In this document: piece after piece, positions 9,118-16,524 of the stretch
How positions within the stretch are numbered: the first letter of the stretch is position 1
Layout: every line of letters starts with the position of its first letter
DNA from: Streptomyces sp. NBC_00376
GTDB lineage: Bacteria; Actinomycetota; Actinomycetes; Streptomycetales; Streptomycetaceae
Assembly (NCBI RefSeq): GCF_036077095.1
Contig: NZ_CP107960.1
Location: forward strand, 2,728,001 to 2,792,000
Length of the DNA: 64,000 nt
Direction: 5' to 3'
The notes under the pieces: generated by a model
Databases searched by the model: none
The model's input: the letters and a program-made list of their open reading frames with translations, nothing else
Told to the model about the DNA's origin: nothing
Program-made: the position numbers and the translations under genes

Positions 9118-9873
9118 ATGCCTATCTCTCCGAACGAGGGTTCCACCGGTGGCGGAACCCTCGTGACCATCACGGGCACGAACCTGTCCAACGCCAGCGC
9201 GGTGACGTTCGGTTCCAATTCCGCGACGAGCGTCACCCAGGTCTCGCCGACCCAGGTCACTGCCGTGTCTCCCTCGGGAGCCGGCACGGTCGGGGTCACC
9301 GTGACCACCCCGGGCGGGGCCAGTAACCCGGTGTCGTTCTTCTATGTCGGCGCCCCGTTCGAGTCCTCACTGAGTGCCACCTCCGGCCCGCTGGGCGGCG
9401 GCAACAGCATCACCATCAACGGCACCGGGCTTTCCACCGCGACCAGTGTGTCCTTCGGTGCCGTCACCGCCACCCCGACGGTCGTCTCCGACAGCCAGAT
9501 CAGCGTCACAGTGCCCGCGGGCACCGCAGCCGGAACCGTGTCGGTGAGCGTGACAACCGCGGGCGGCACCAACAACGGCCTGTCGTACACCTACGTCGAC
9601 GTGCCGACCATCACCACCATCGCCCCCAACTCCGGCCCGGCGTCCGGCGGAACGGCGGTGACCATCACCGGTACCGGCTTCGCAACGACCGAATCGGTCA
9701 CCTTCGGTGCCGTTCATGCCCCGTTCACCGTCATCAACGACACCACCCTGTCCGTGGTCGTCCCGCCCACTCCCGATGGCGGGGCTGGCCCGTCTGACGT
9801 CCGGGTCACCAACGCCGCCGGGATCGTCCTGGCAGCAGACGGATTCACCTACCTCGCGGCTCCCGGCATCTGA
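9118..9873 (+). CDS. IPT/TIG-domain protein with three repeats
   Basis: A 251-residue protein made of three immunoglobulin-like IPT/TIG repeats of about 83 residues (roughly 2-83, 86-167, 170-251). Each starts with a P-N-x-G-x-x-x-G-G-T-like motif: SPNEGSTGGGTLVTITG, SATSGPLGGGNSITING and APNSGPASGGTAVTITG. Each repeat also has a V-[TS]-FG strand and ends in a Y-V or Y-L step. There is no signal peptide, membrane segment or cell-wall anchor. The start ATG has an AAGGGAG Shine-Dalgarno sequence. Such cytoplasm-start TIG proteins recur in Streptomyces without a known role; TIG folds usually bind protein or glycan partners. It is bracketed by a dead IS element and an IS fragment, which suggests lateral arrival. 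Confidence 0.9.
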   Translation: MPISPNEGSTGGGTLVTITGTNLSNASAVTFGSNSATSVTQVSPTQVTAVSPSGAGTVGVTVTTPGGASNPVSFFYVGAPFESSLSATSGPLGGGNSITINGTGLSTATSVSFGAVTATPTVVSDSQISVTVPAGTAAGTVSVSVTTAGGTNNGLSYTYVDVPTITTIAPNSGPASGGTAVTITGTGFATTESVTFGAVHAPFTVINDTTLSVVVPPTPDGGAGPSDVRVTNAAGIVLAADGFTYLAAPGI

Positions 9874-9914
9874 CCGACAGTCCAGCCGTGAGACGGTCCA
9901 TCGGACCGCAGGAA

Positions 9915-9944
9915 GGAGGCCGCGTCGACGTAGGCGCGGCCTCC
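9915..9944 (+). terminator. Hairpin after the TIG gene
   Basis: GGAGGCCGCG and CGCGGCCTCC form a perfect ten-pair stem around a ten-base loop, 42 bases after the stop codon. There is no T-run, as is usual in Streptomyces. Confidence 0.75.
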
Positions 9945-9952
9945 GAGCGCGA

Positions 9953-10101
9953 GCCGCCACCGCTAACCCATCGAACGCACCATGGCCGGGCTCGCCGACT
10001 GCCGCCGCCTCAACCGCAGCAACGAGCGCAAAGCCGCGCCCTTCACCGGCATCGCCCGCACCCTCATCTGCCGCCACAGACGCGCCAAATGAGATGACCT
10101 C
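9953..10101 (+). mobile_element. Right-end fragment of a second IS5-type copy
   Basis: About 149 bases match the 3' end of the element at 7930-8784. They include the segment encoding TIERTMAxLAD and the terminal CAAATGAGATGACCTC. Relative to the first copy there are many substitutions and a nine-base deletion after the CGCAAAGCCG segment, so the copies are not recent duplicates. No complete frame survives. Confidence 0.85.
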
Positions 10102-10208
10102 TACGTAACTAGAGTAAGAGGCTGTCTCACGTGGTGGTTCTTCAGCTACTCGATCGTGCTTGCCGGGGCGCCGCAGCGTGGCCACCGGCTCCCCCGAGCC
10201 TGAGCGGC

Positions 10209-10650
10209 CTACTCCGTGCCGTAGGCCGCCCACCGCCCGAGGGTGAACCCGGCGCCCTCCTGCCAGACTTCCACGGCACCCGCCCCGCCGAAGTACGCAG
10301 GGACGACCAACTCCTTTTCGACTACGGCTCGTTCGAGAATCCAGTGGCGGCTGGCCACTGCTTGTTCTGCATCCAGACAGAAGCAGCGGTTGCAGGAGGG
10401 TGCGAGGATCTGTACCGGGCTGTGCAGAAGATCCCCCACGAAAGACCGCCCGGTCGCTCCCGGATGCGAGCCGCAGTACGGATGAGCCGGGCGTGCGGCC
10501 CGGCGCGGACTCCAGGGTGAGGTGTTCATCGATGCGGTGGGTGCCGTCCCACAGGACGGTCTGCCCGGCCCGGTGGACGGGCGCGATGCTGTCTTCGCAG
10601 ATCAACCGGTCATCCTCCCGGCGGCCGTTCCCGTACTCCAGCCGTTCCCG
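10209..10650 (-). pseudogene. MBL-fold metallo-hydrolase remnant, frameshifted and 5'-truncated
   Basis: On the minus strand one frame reads VLWDGTHRIDEHLTLESAPG and RTPGSSVLRLASGSDRAVF. Sequence continuity then moves to another frame reading SFVGDLLHSPVQILAPSCNR, then CFCLDAEQAVASRHWILERA, and ends GGAGAVEVWQEGAGFTLGRW. Together these are the C-terminal half of a metallo-beta-lactamase-fold hydrolase, including the second metal-ligand region (here APGRTPG, normally APGHTPG, so a ligand His is also lost). The switch of frame lies near 10440. The N-terminal half with HxHxDH is missing; the frame runs into a stop near 10655. Not functional. Confidence 0.75.
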
Positions 10651-10769
10651 TCAACGCCACGGTAGTCGACCTGGCCCGTGTGGCACTTGCCGCCGTCCTC
10701 GACGTACGGCTGCCCATCTGCGTTCCATTTTCCCGGCAGGTCCGACAGCCCGGGAAGCATCCGCTCGGC
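10651..10769 (-). pseudogene. In-frame C-terminal remnant of the membrane protein encoded upstream
   Basis: Directly after the TAG that ends the gene at 10770, the same frame continues with AERMLPGLSDLPGKWNADGQ, then PYVEDGGKCHTGQVDYRG. This looks like an ordered extracellular domain rather than random sequence. It then runs into the truncated metallo-hydrolase remnant. I infer that the membrane protein once continued here and was cut by a nonsense mutation and a deletion. Confidence 0.5.
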
Positions 10770-11303
10770 CTAGGCCGCGCTCAACGCCCGTACGGCGGTG
10801 CCGAGCTTGCCCTTCTTCTCGTCCCCGCTGTCCGCCGTTGTGTCGGAGAAGAGGTTGACAGCTCCATAGACGATCAACGCGACCAGGGCCAGAACCACGG
10901 CAACGAGCCCCACCGTGGCGATGGTCGAATCGGGCTTGTTGACGGTGATCGACCCGAATGCGATCTGGTTGCCGCGAACCTTGCTCCCGTGGAAGGTCAC
11001 GCTGCCGGTCGTCTGCGACATCGGGCTGTCCAAGTGCATCGCCAAAGTGCGCTGGAGATCCGGGTCCTCGCGGACCTCCCCGCGCAGCACCGTCACGGCC
11101 TCCCGCCGGACCCTCTGATCGCCCGGCGCCGCCCCCAATTCCGCGAGCGCGGTCTGCCCGCGTCCCGTATTGCCCAGCCGCTCGCGGACCACCTGAACGA
11201 CCGCGGCGGCACTCTCCTGCCCGAAGTGCGTGGCGGTGCCCGTCACGGTCGCGGCCAGAACACCGATCGCCACAGCTGCCAGATCTTCCACAACGTCCCG
11301 CAT
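10770..11303 (-). CDS. Single-span membrane protein of unknown family, probably truncated
   Basis: A 177-residue protein, not assigned to a family. Residues 1-70 are mixed helical. A segment around SVTFHGSKVRGNQIAFGSITV looks like short beta-repeats. One hydrophobic span (IATVGLVAVVLALVALIVYG, about 128-147) is followed by a short Lys/Asp-rich tail. The ATG has GGAG at an acceptable distance. The stop is TAG, unusual among neighbours, and the frame beyond it still reads like protein, so the product is probably missing its outer domain. It could still be expressed as a membrane stub. Confidence 0.6.
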   Translation of the reverse strand: MRDVVEDLAAVAIGVLAATVTGTATHFGQESAAAVVQVVRERLGNTGRGQTALAELGAAPGDQRVRREAVTVLRGEVREDPDLQRTLAMHLDSPMSQTTGSVTFHGSKVRGNQIAFGSITVNKPDSTIATVGLVAVVLALVALIVYGAVNLFSDTTADSGDEKKGKLGTAVRALSAA

Positions 11304-11474
11304 TCACGCGTTCACTCCGGAACCACAGGTGTTCCGTGGGCACGGGAGGAACACACGGTTCCGCGAAAGGAGTCCGAAAACGAAGGTAACGGAGACGTGC
11401 GGGACGCCTTGACGACCGCGAGATGCCGGTGCACCGCCTTCACTGCGCCGAGCCGCCCCCTCGGGCCCCGGGAC

Positions 11475-11894
11475 TCAGTGGGACGGTGTCGGCGCCCAGA
11501 CCCCGGCCGCGGTCCCGTCGCGGACGTGCTTCTCGTAGGCGACGACCTTGCTGTGGATGACCTCCAGGTCCGCGTTCAGGCCGGCGACTTTGGCCCGTAC
11601 TGCCTGCTCGTGCTCCCGCAGCAGTTCCAGCCGCTCCGACTCATTGCCCGGACCCGACCGGACGAGCCGGGCGAACTCCTTCAGCATGGCGATGGGCATG
11701 CCCGACGCCCGGAGCCGGTTGCACAGCAGGAGCCACTCCACGTCCGCGGGCTCGTAGACCCGTTGCCCGCCGCCGGAACGGGGAATCGGCCGGAGGAAGA
11801 GGCCCTCGCGTTCGAAGAACCTCAGCGCGTGCACGCTCGATCCGGTCGCGTCGGCAACCTCTCCGATCGACAGATCACCCGCACTTCTACCCAT
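11475..11894 (-). CDS. MerR-family transcriptional regulator
   Basis: A 139-residue MerR protein. The winged-helix N-terminus reads LSIGEVADATGSSVHALRFF then EREGLFLRPIPRSGGGQRVY. A long coiled-coil follows (about 80-125), with a short tail lacking the cysteine clusters of metal or redox sensors. It is transcribed away from an SDR oxidoreductase gene, with 53 bases between the starts. That gap holds a MerR-style promoter with a 19-base spacer and a dyad, so it very likely controls the SDR gene. The ligand is unknown; relatives next to SDR genes are thought to respond to small organic compounds. Confidence 0.93.
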   Translation of the reverse strand: MGRSAGDLSIGEVADATGSSVHALRFFEREGLFLRPIPRSGGGQRVYEPADVEWLLLCNRLRASGMPIAMLKEFARLVRSGPGNESERLELLREHEQAVRAKVAGLNADLEVIHSKVVAYEKHVRDGTAAGVWAPTPSH

Positions 11895-11909
11895 GCCGCA
11901 GACAGTACC

Positions 11910-11940
11910 TTGACCTAGAGCACGGTCTAGATCCTAACGT
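11910..11940 (+). promoter_or_regulatory. MerR-type promoter/operator of the SDR gene
   Basis: A -35 TTGACC (11910-11915) and a -10 TAACGT (11935-11940) are 19 bases apart, the over-long spacing typical of MerR-activated promoters. The spacer contains the dyad CTAGA, six bases, TCTAG (11915-11930). The SDR ATG at 11948 lies about where transcription should start, so the message may be leaderless. Confidence 0.75.
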
Positions 11941-11947
11941 CGCGGCC

Positions 11948-12901
11948 ATGACGACGCAGCAACAGAACTCCGCCACCGGATTCGGCGCCCACAGCACGGC
12001 GGACGACGTCCTCGCCGGGATCGACCTGTCGCGCAAGACCGCCCTGGTCACCGGCGGCTACTCCGGCCTCGGACTGGAGACCACGCTTGCTCTGACGCGG
12101 GCGGGAGCACATGTCATCGTCCCCGCGCGCAGGTCCGCCGCAGCGGAAGAGGCCCTGCGAGGTGTCCCCCGGGCGGAGGTTCACGTTCTCGACCTGGCAG
12201 ACCTGGAGAGCGTCCGTGCGTTCTCGACCGGTTTCCTGGAGACCGGGCGCACCCTCGATCTCGTCATCAACGGCGCGGGCATCATGGCCTGTCCGGAGAC
12301 ACGCGTCGGTCCGGGCTGGGAGGCGCACTTCGCGGTCAACCACCTCGGCCACTTCGCGCTCATCAACCGCCTCCGCCCCGCACTGGCACATGGGGCACGC
12401 GTGGTTTCGGTGGCCTCGTCCGGTCACTTTCTTTCCGACATCCGCTGGAACGACCCCCACTTCCGTGGCGGCTACGACCGGTGGCTGGCGTACGCGCAGT
12501 CCAAGACCGCGAACGCCCTCTTCGCCGTGCATCTGGATACGCTCGGCGCCGACAGTGGGCTGCACGCCTTCGCGGTCCACCCGGGCAGCATCCTGACCCC
12601 GTTGCAGCGGCACATCCCCCGTGACGAACAGATGGCCCAGGGCTGGATCACCCCGGACGGCAGACCGGCAACCGGATTCAAGACGCCGGCACAGGGCGCG
12701 GCGACGGCCATATGGGCTGCGACATCACCACTGCTCGAAGGCCACGGTGGCGCCTACTGTCAGGACTGCGGCATCGCCGAACCCGCCCACACCGACGACA
12801 TGCTCATCGGTGGGGTCAAGCCCTGGGCCGTCGACCCGGACGCGGCATCCCGACTCTGGCAACTCTCCAGCGAGCTCACCGAACTGGACCTGTTCACGTG
12901 A
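11948..12901 (+). CDS. Short-chain dehydrogenase/reductase (SDR)
   Basis: A 317-residue NAD(P)-dependent oxidoreductase of the retinol-dehydrogenase/WW-oxidoreductase-like SDR group. The cofactor motif TGxxxGxG is TGGYSGLG (about residue 38), the structural motif is LVINGAGIM (NGAG for NNAG), the catalytic Ser is in VVSVASSGH and the YxxxK pair is in AYAQSKTAN. It is slightly longer than the usual 250-300 residues, with an N-terminal lead of about 30. Transcription is divergent from a MerR regulator under a MerR-type promoter. The substrate is unknown. Confidence 0.95.
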   Translation: MTTQQQNSATGFGAHSTADDVLAGIDLSRKTALVTGGYSGLGLETTLALTRAGAHVIVPARRSAAAEEALRGVPRAEVHVLDLADLESVRAFSTGFLETGRTLDLVINGAGIMACPETRVGPGWEAHFAVNHLGHFALINRLRPALAHGARVVSVASSGHFLSDIRWNDPHFRGGYDRWLAYAQSKTANALFAVHLDTLGADSGLHAFAVHPGSILTPLQRHIPRDEQMAQGWITPDGRPATGFKTPAQGAATAIWAATSPLLEGHGGAYCQDCGIAEPAHTDDMLIGGVKPWAVDPDAASRLWQLSSELTELDLFT

Positions 12902-12967
12902 TAGTTCGTCGGGACGGACTCCGCCCATGCCCTGCGGTCGCGCGGTCACAGGACATGGGCCGGATGG

Positions 12968-13177
12968 TCAGACGGCGCCGAACTCTCCGGCCTTGACGCC
13001 CGCCACGAACGAGGCGAACGAGGCGGCGGAGGCGTTCAGCACCGGGCCGCTCGGGTTCTTGGAGTCGCGGACGGGGACCACGCCGAGCGAGCCGACGAGG
13101 TTGGCAGCGACCTCGATGCACTGGCCGCCGTTGCCGCTGTAGGAGGACGTGAACCAACGGGGGGATTCGGTAGTCAC
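12968..13177 (-). CDS. DUF397 protein
   Basis: A 69-residue DUF397 protein: WFTSSYSGNGGQCIEVAA near the start and PVRDSKNPSGPVLNASAASF in the middle are the family signature. The start is GTG at 13177, overlapping the TGA of the upstream XRE gene (GTGA), so the pair is translationally coupled. DUF397 genes in Streptomyces nearly always follow WhiJ/BldB-type XRE regulators and are thought to modulate them, affecting development or antibiotic production. The longer frame upstream lies inside the XRE gene and was rejected. Confidence 0.93.
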   Translation of the reverse strand: MTTESPRWFTSSYSGNGGQCIEVAANLVGSLGVVPVRDSKNPSGPVLNASAASFASFVAGVKAGEFGAV

Positions 13178-14001
13178 GGGGTGCCCTTTCGTACCTGTTC
13201 GATCAAGGCCACGGATGCCGCCTGAGAGAGCGCCTCGGCCTGTAGCTGATGGTAGGCCGTCAGCATCGGCAGCACGACCGCACTTTCCCGTTCGAGATGG
13301 CCCCGATGAGTGGACTCGGCGTAGGACATCAGCGAGCGGTCCGGCATGGTGAGCACGGTGATGGGCAGGCTGAACGGCCTGCGCTCTCCCATGGAGAACG
13401 GTGCGATCTGCAGCACGGTGTTCGGCAGCTCCGCGAACTTGAGCAAGCGCGCGAACTGGGCATCGGTGACAGCGGGAGACCCCATAGGCCGACGAATGCA
13501 CCCTTCGTCAAGTACCGCAAAAATCAAGGGCGATGGCGACCGGACAAGAGAAGCTTGGCGCCTTGCCACCAGCCCGACACGTTCGTCGGCCTGCTCAGAG
13601 GTGATCGATTCCCGCCGCACCGCGTCCGCTTCGAGCGCCGCCGCGTACTCCAGCGTCTGAAGCAGGCCAGGGACGACGCCCACTTCGTACAGCCTGATCT
13701 CCGAGGCCCGCGCCTCGTGGGCGACGTACTCCGGGAACCCTTCGATGAGCGCTGTTTGACGCACAGCGAGGCTCTGACGTTCGAACCTGTCTCCAGTTCC
13801 GAACACCCTGTCAACACTTGCAGCAAAATGGCGAGTTGGAGGGCGACGCCCAGTTTCGACGGCAGAAATGTGCGTTCCGGAGCATCCGATGCGTGCGGCC
13901 AGCTCGTCCTGCGTCCATCCTCGCTGATCTCTCAGCATGCGCAAGTGTTGCCCGAACTGCGCACTCGGCGATTCCTCGGGGTCTAGCTCTTTCCGATTCA
14001 T
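13174..14001 (-). CDS. XRE-family regulator with DUF5753 ligand-like domain (WhiJ-like)
   Basis: A 275-residue regulator. The HTH spans about 15-70 (LRMLRDQRGWTQDELAARIG then SGTHISAVETGRRPP). The rest is the DUF5753 domain, recognisable from YEVGVVPGLLQTLEYA, RRQASLVRSPSPLIFAVLDE and PFSLPITVLTMPDRS. The start MNRKELDPEES has AGGTGG upstream; the longer open frame to 14385 overlaps the divergent gene's promoter region. Together with the DUF397 partner it forms one of the many WhiJ-type pairs in streptomycetes. A small gene diverges from it. The target is probably local. Confidence 0.94.
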   Translation of the reverse strand: MNRKELDPEESPSAQFGQHLRMLRDQRGWTQDELAARIGCSGTHISAVETGRRPPTRHFAASVDRVFGTGDRFERQSLAVRQTALIEGFPEYVAHEARASEIRLYEVGVVPGLLQTLEYAAALEADAVRRESITSEQADERVGLVARRQASLVRSPSPLIFAVLDEGCIRRPMGSPAVTDAQFARLLKFAELPNTVLQIAPFSMGERRPFSLPITVLTMPDRSLMSYAESTHRGHLERESAVVLPMLTAYHQLQAEALSQAASVALIEQVRKGTP

Positions 14002-14108
14002 CAGCCACCACCTGATTCCCTGAACAATTTGCGCAAGTTGAAGACCTCTCGACCCTAGGTCACGCTGATCCCCCTTGGTAGCGGAAACGTTACGGAGAGG
14101 AGTGGCTC

Positions 14109-14369
14109 GTGTGTGTGGAAGATGACCCCTCTGGGGAGCAGAAGCCCCAGCAAGTCCCGTCCACTGGCTCGTTGTTGGTCGACACCGGCCGTCGTGACCA
14201 GGTCGGGGAGTTCCGAGGAGTGGCCGGCCCCTACTGGTCGTTGCGGCCGGTCTGCGGCGGTACGGAGTGGGAGGCGGAACCCGCGAACGTGCGGGCACCG
14301 AGCCCCATGGAGCGGTTACGGGCCGAGATCGCGCGGTGCAACGCCCGGAGCGAGGGGCGGATCCTGTGA
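14109..14369 (+). CDS. Small hypothetical protein next to the XRE/DUF397 pair
   Basis: An 86-residue hydrophilic protein starting at GTG with a strong upstream GGAGAGGAG. The C-terminus (SPMERLRAEIARCNARSEGR) is a charged helix seen in small proteins often found beside XRE/DUF397 genes; I know no function. The centre contains SLRPVCGGTEWEAEP. It diverges from the XRE gene, which begins 107 bases away, and its stop overlaps the next GTG. Expression is likely controlled by the XRE regulator. Confidence 0.72.
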   Translation: MCVEDDPSGEQKPQQVPSTGSLLVDTGRRDQVGEFRGVAGPYWSLRPVCGGTEWEAEPANVRAPSPMERLRAEIARCNARSEGRIL

Positions 14370-14821
14370 CCGGCGAGGTGAACACCGCCCCCGGACAGGC
14401 GAGTTACCGGTGCGAGGCAGTCGCCGAAGGGTTCGTGGGCGGGACGGACGAAACGGCGCGGTACGTTCTGGGCACCTTCTGGACGATCTCCCCCGTCCTC
14501 GCACTGCGCTGGCTCGGCGGGCAGGCCCTGTGGATCGTGGGCCGGCTCGATCTCGTCGACCACCTCGCCGAACTCCGCGCCTGGTACGAGGACCGCGAGA
14601 CCCAACGCACCGCCCGCGCACACATCAAGGGCGGAGCCCCGCTGCTCGTCGTCGTCCCGGACGAGGACTGCACATACACGGTGTCCGTACGATCCGCGGA
14701 ACAGGCACATGGAACCACGCTCTGCTGCCGCCCCGGGGAGGGATCACCATCAGAAATCGCTCGCCGCACCCCGTACGACCCCCCGACCGCCGCAGCGCCC
14801 TGCGCTACCTGTGGTGGCTGA
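14366..14821 (+). CDS. Hypothetical protein overlapping the ABC exporter gene
   Basis: A 151-residue protein beginning at GTG, overlapping the previous stop by four bases. I do not recognise the family. There is a central hydrophobic/helical stretch (YVLGTFWTISPVLALRWLGG), an acidic helix (LDLVDHLAELRAWYEDRETQ) and a possible strand pair (APLLVVVPDEDCTYTVSV). The last 25 or so residues lie over the start of the ABC exporter gene and look like run-on sequence, so the natural stop may have been lost at the island junction. Codon use in the first 115 residues is normal for the genome. Confidence 0.55.
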   Translation: MTGEVNTAPGQASYRCEAVAEGFVGGTDETARYVLGTFWTISPVLALRWLGGQALWIVGRLDLVDHLAELRAWYEDRETQRTARAHIKGGAPLLVVVPDEDCTYTVSVRSAEQAHGTTLCCRPGEGSPSEIARRTPYDPPTAAAPCATCGG

Positions 14822-16524
14822 TCGTCTGCCAGCGCCGCCGGATCGCCGCCGGCGCGCTGCTCGGCAGCGCCTGGATGGTGTGTCTGACGCTGCCGCCGTA
14901 CCTGCTGTCCCGCGCCATCGACGACGGGCTGCAACCGGGGCGGTGGCCCGCGCTGGCAGGCTGGGTCGCGGCCCTGCTGGGCGTGGGGGTGCTGAACGCC
15001 TGGCTGGCCATCATGCGGCACCGCACGATGACCAGGGTGCGGCTGGACGCCGCCTTCCGTTCCGTGCGGGCCGTGGTCTCGCAGGCGACCCGGCTGGGCG
15101 GGGCGCTGCCGCGCCGGGCCACGGCCGGGGAGGTCGTCACGATCGGGTTCGGCGATGTCGGGGTGATCGCCGCCACGCTGACCATCACCGGCCCCGGTGT
15201 CGGCGCGGTCCTCGCCTTTCTCGTCGTGGCCGCGCTACTGCTTGCCGTGTCACCGCTGCTCGCCGCGGTGGTGCTGCTCGGGGTGCCGCTGCTCGCGGTG
15301 CTGGTCGGCCCGCTGCTGGGGCGGTTGCAGGGTGTCGAGGCGACGTACCGGGAGCGGCAGGGCGGGCTCGCCGGCCGTTTCGCGGACATGGTCGGGGGCC
15401 TGCGCGTCCTCAACGGCATCGGCGGCAAGGAGGTGTACGCCGAGCGCTACCGGCGCGGCTCGCAGGAGCTTCGGGCGGAGGGGTACCGCGTCGGCGCGGT
15501 GACCAGCTGGATCCAGGCCCTCGGCGTCGGTCTGCCCACCCTGTTCCTCGGGGCCGTGACCTGGCTCGCGGCCCGGATGGCCGCCGAAGGGACCATCACT
15601 GTCGGCGAGTTGGTCGCGGTCTACGGGTACGCCGCGGTGCTCGCGGTGCCGGTCGAGTTCTTCATCGAGGGCGGCTACGACCTCAGCCGCGGACTGGTCG
15701 CCGCCCGCCGGGTCATCCGTTTCCTGGACCTGGAGCCCGATTCCACGGGCAGCGGGACGGCAGGTGAAGCGGCGGCGGACGGGCCGGGCTCGCCGGCCAC
15801 GCTCCGTGATCCGGCGTCCGGCGTGAAGGTGGCACCCGGGAGGCTGACCGTGCTGGCCGGTGCCCGGCCGTCGGAATCCGCGGCGGTGGTCGAGCGGCTC
15901 GGCCGGTTCACCGGTTCGGCCGCGACCTGGGGCGCGATACGCCTCGACGAGATCGACCTGACGCAGGTGCGCCGACGGATCCTGGTCGCGGACAACGAGG
16001 CCGATCTGTTCGCCGGCCCGCTGCGCGAGGTGATCGGCGGCGCCCGGGACCGGGACGAGGAGTCCATCGACCGGGCCCTGTACGCGGCAGTGGCGCAGGA
16101 CATCGTGCGAGGGCTGCCGGACGGACTCGACTCGCCGGTCGACGCGCAGGGCCGCAACCTCTCCGGAGGCCAGCGACAGCGCGTCCGGCTGGTCCGGGCC
16201 CTGCTGGCCGATCCCGAGGTGCTGCTGGCGGTGGAGCCCACCTCGGCGGTCGACGCGCACACCGAGGCGGCCATGGCGACCCGGCTGCGCGCCGCACGCG
16301 CCGGCCGCACCACGGTCGTCACCAGCACCTCACCGCTCGTACTGGACCGGGCGGACACCGTGTACTACCTGGTCGACGGTCGCGTCGCGGCCGTCGGCAG
16401 CCACCGGGAACTCCTGGACCTGGAGCCCGGCTACCGCCTCCTGGTGTCCCGCGGAACGGACGACGCCCCCGCCGACGAAGGGGACCGAGGAACCGTCCCG
16501 CCGACCAGGGAGACCGTGCGATGA
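14749..16524 (+). CDS. ABC exporter half-transporter with degenerate Walker A; start uncertain
   Basis: About 592 residues: six-helix domain, then an ATPase domain. Walker A is ruined (VLAGARPSESAAVVERL, no GxxGxGK), and Walker B reads VLLAVEPTSAVD with Val for the first Asp. The signature LSGGQRQRVRLVRALL is intact. The next gene has the reverse defects, so the two should form a heterodimer with a single working ATP site. No ATG, GTG or TTG exists in frame between 14531 and 14875, yet the first membrane helix (RYLWWLIVCQRRR...) lies in that interval. The best ribosome-binding site, GGGGAGGG at 14735-14742, is six bases before ATC at 14749, which I give as a provisional start. The 5' end may have been damaged at the island boundary. 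Confidence 0.85.
   Translation: MRNRSPHPVRPPDRRSALRYLWWLIVCQRRRIAAGALLGSAWMVCLTLPPYLLSRAIDDGLQPGRWPALAGWVAALLGVGVLNAWLAIMRHRTMTRVRLDAAFRSVRAVVSQATRLGGALPRRATAGEVVTIGFGDVGVIAATLTITGPGVGAVLAFLVVAALLLAVSPLLAAVVLLGVPLLAVLVGPLLGRLQGVEATYRERQGGLAGRFADMVGGLRVLNGIGGKEVYAERYRRGSQELRAEGYRVGAVTSWIQALGVGLPTLFLGAVTWLAARMAAEGTITVGELVAVYGYAAVLAVPVEFFIEGGYDLSRGLVAARRVIRFLDLEPDSTGSGTAGEAAADGPGSPATLRDPASGVKVAPGRLTVLAGARPSESAAVVERLGRFTGSAATWGAIRLDEIDLTQVRRRILVADNEADLFAGPLREVIGGARDRDEESIDRALYAAVAQDIVRGLPDGLDSPVDAQGRNLSGGQRQRVRLVRALLADPEVLLAVEPTSAVDAHTEAAMATRLRAARAGRTTVVTSTSPLVLDRADTVYYLVDGRVAAVGSHRELLDLEPGYRLLVSRGTDDAPADEGDRGTVPPTRETVR

Noticed and set aside
10131..10520. 129-codon plus-strand frame in the island
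   Set aside because: It lies over the metallo-hydrolase remnant, whose protein similarity is on the minus strand; no ribosome site.
14113..14748. Upstream in-frame extension of the ABC exporter gene
   Set aside because: Arg/Gly-rich translation overlapping two better frames (14109-14369 and 14366-14821). It would place about 200 unordered residues before the first membrane helix.
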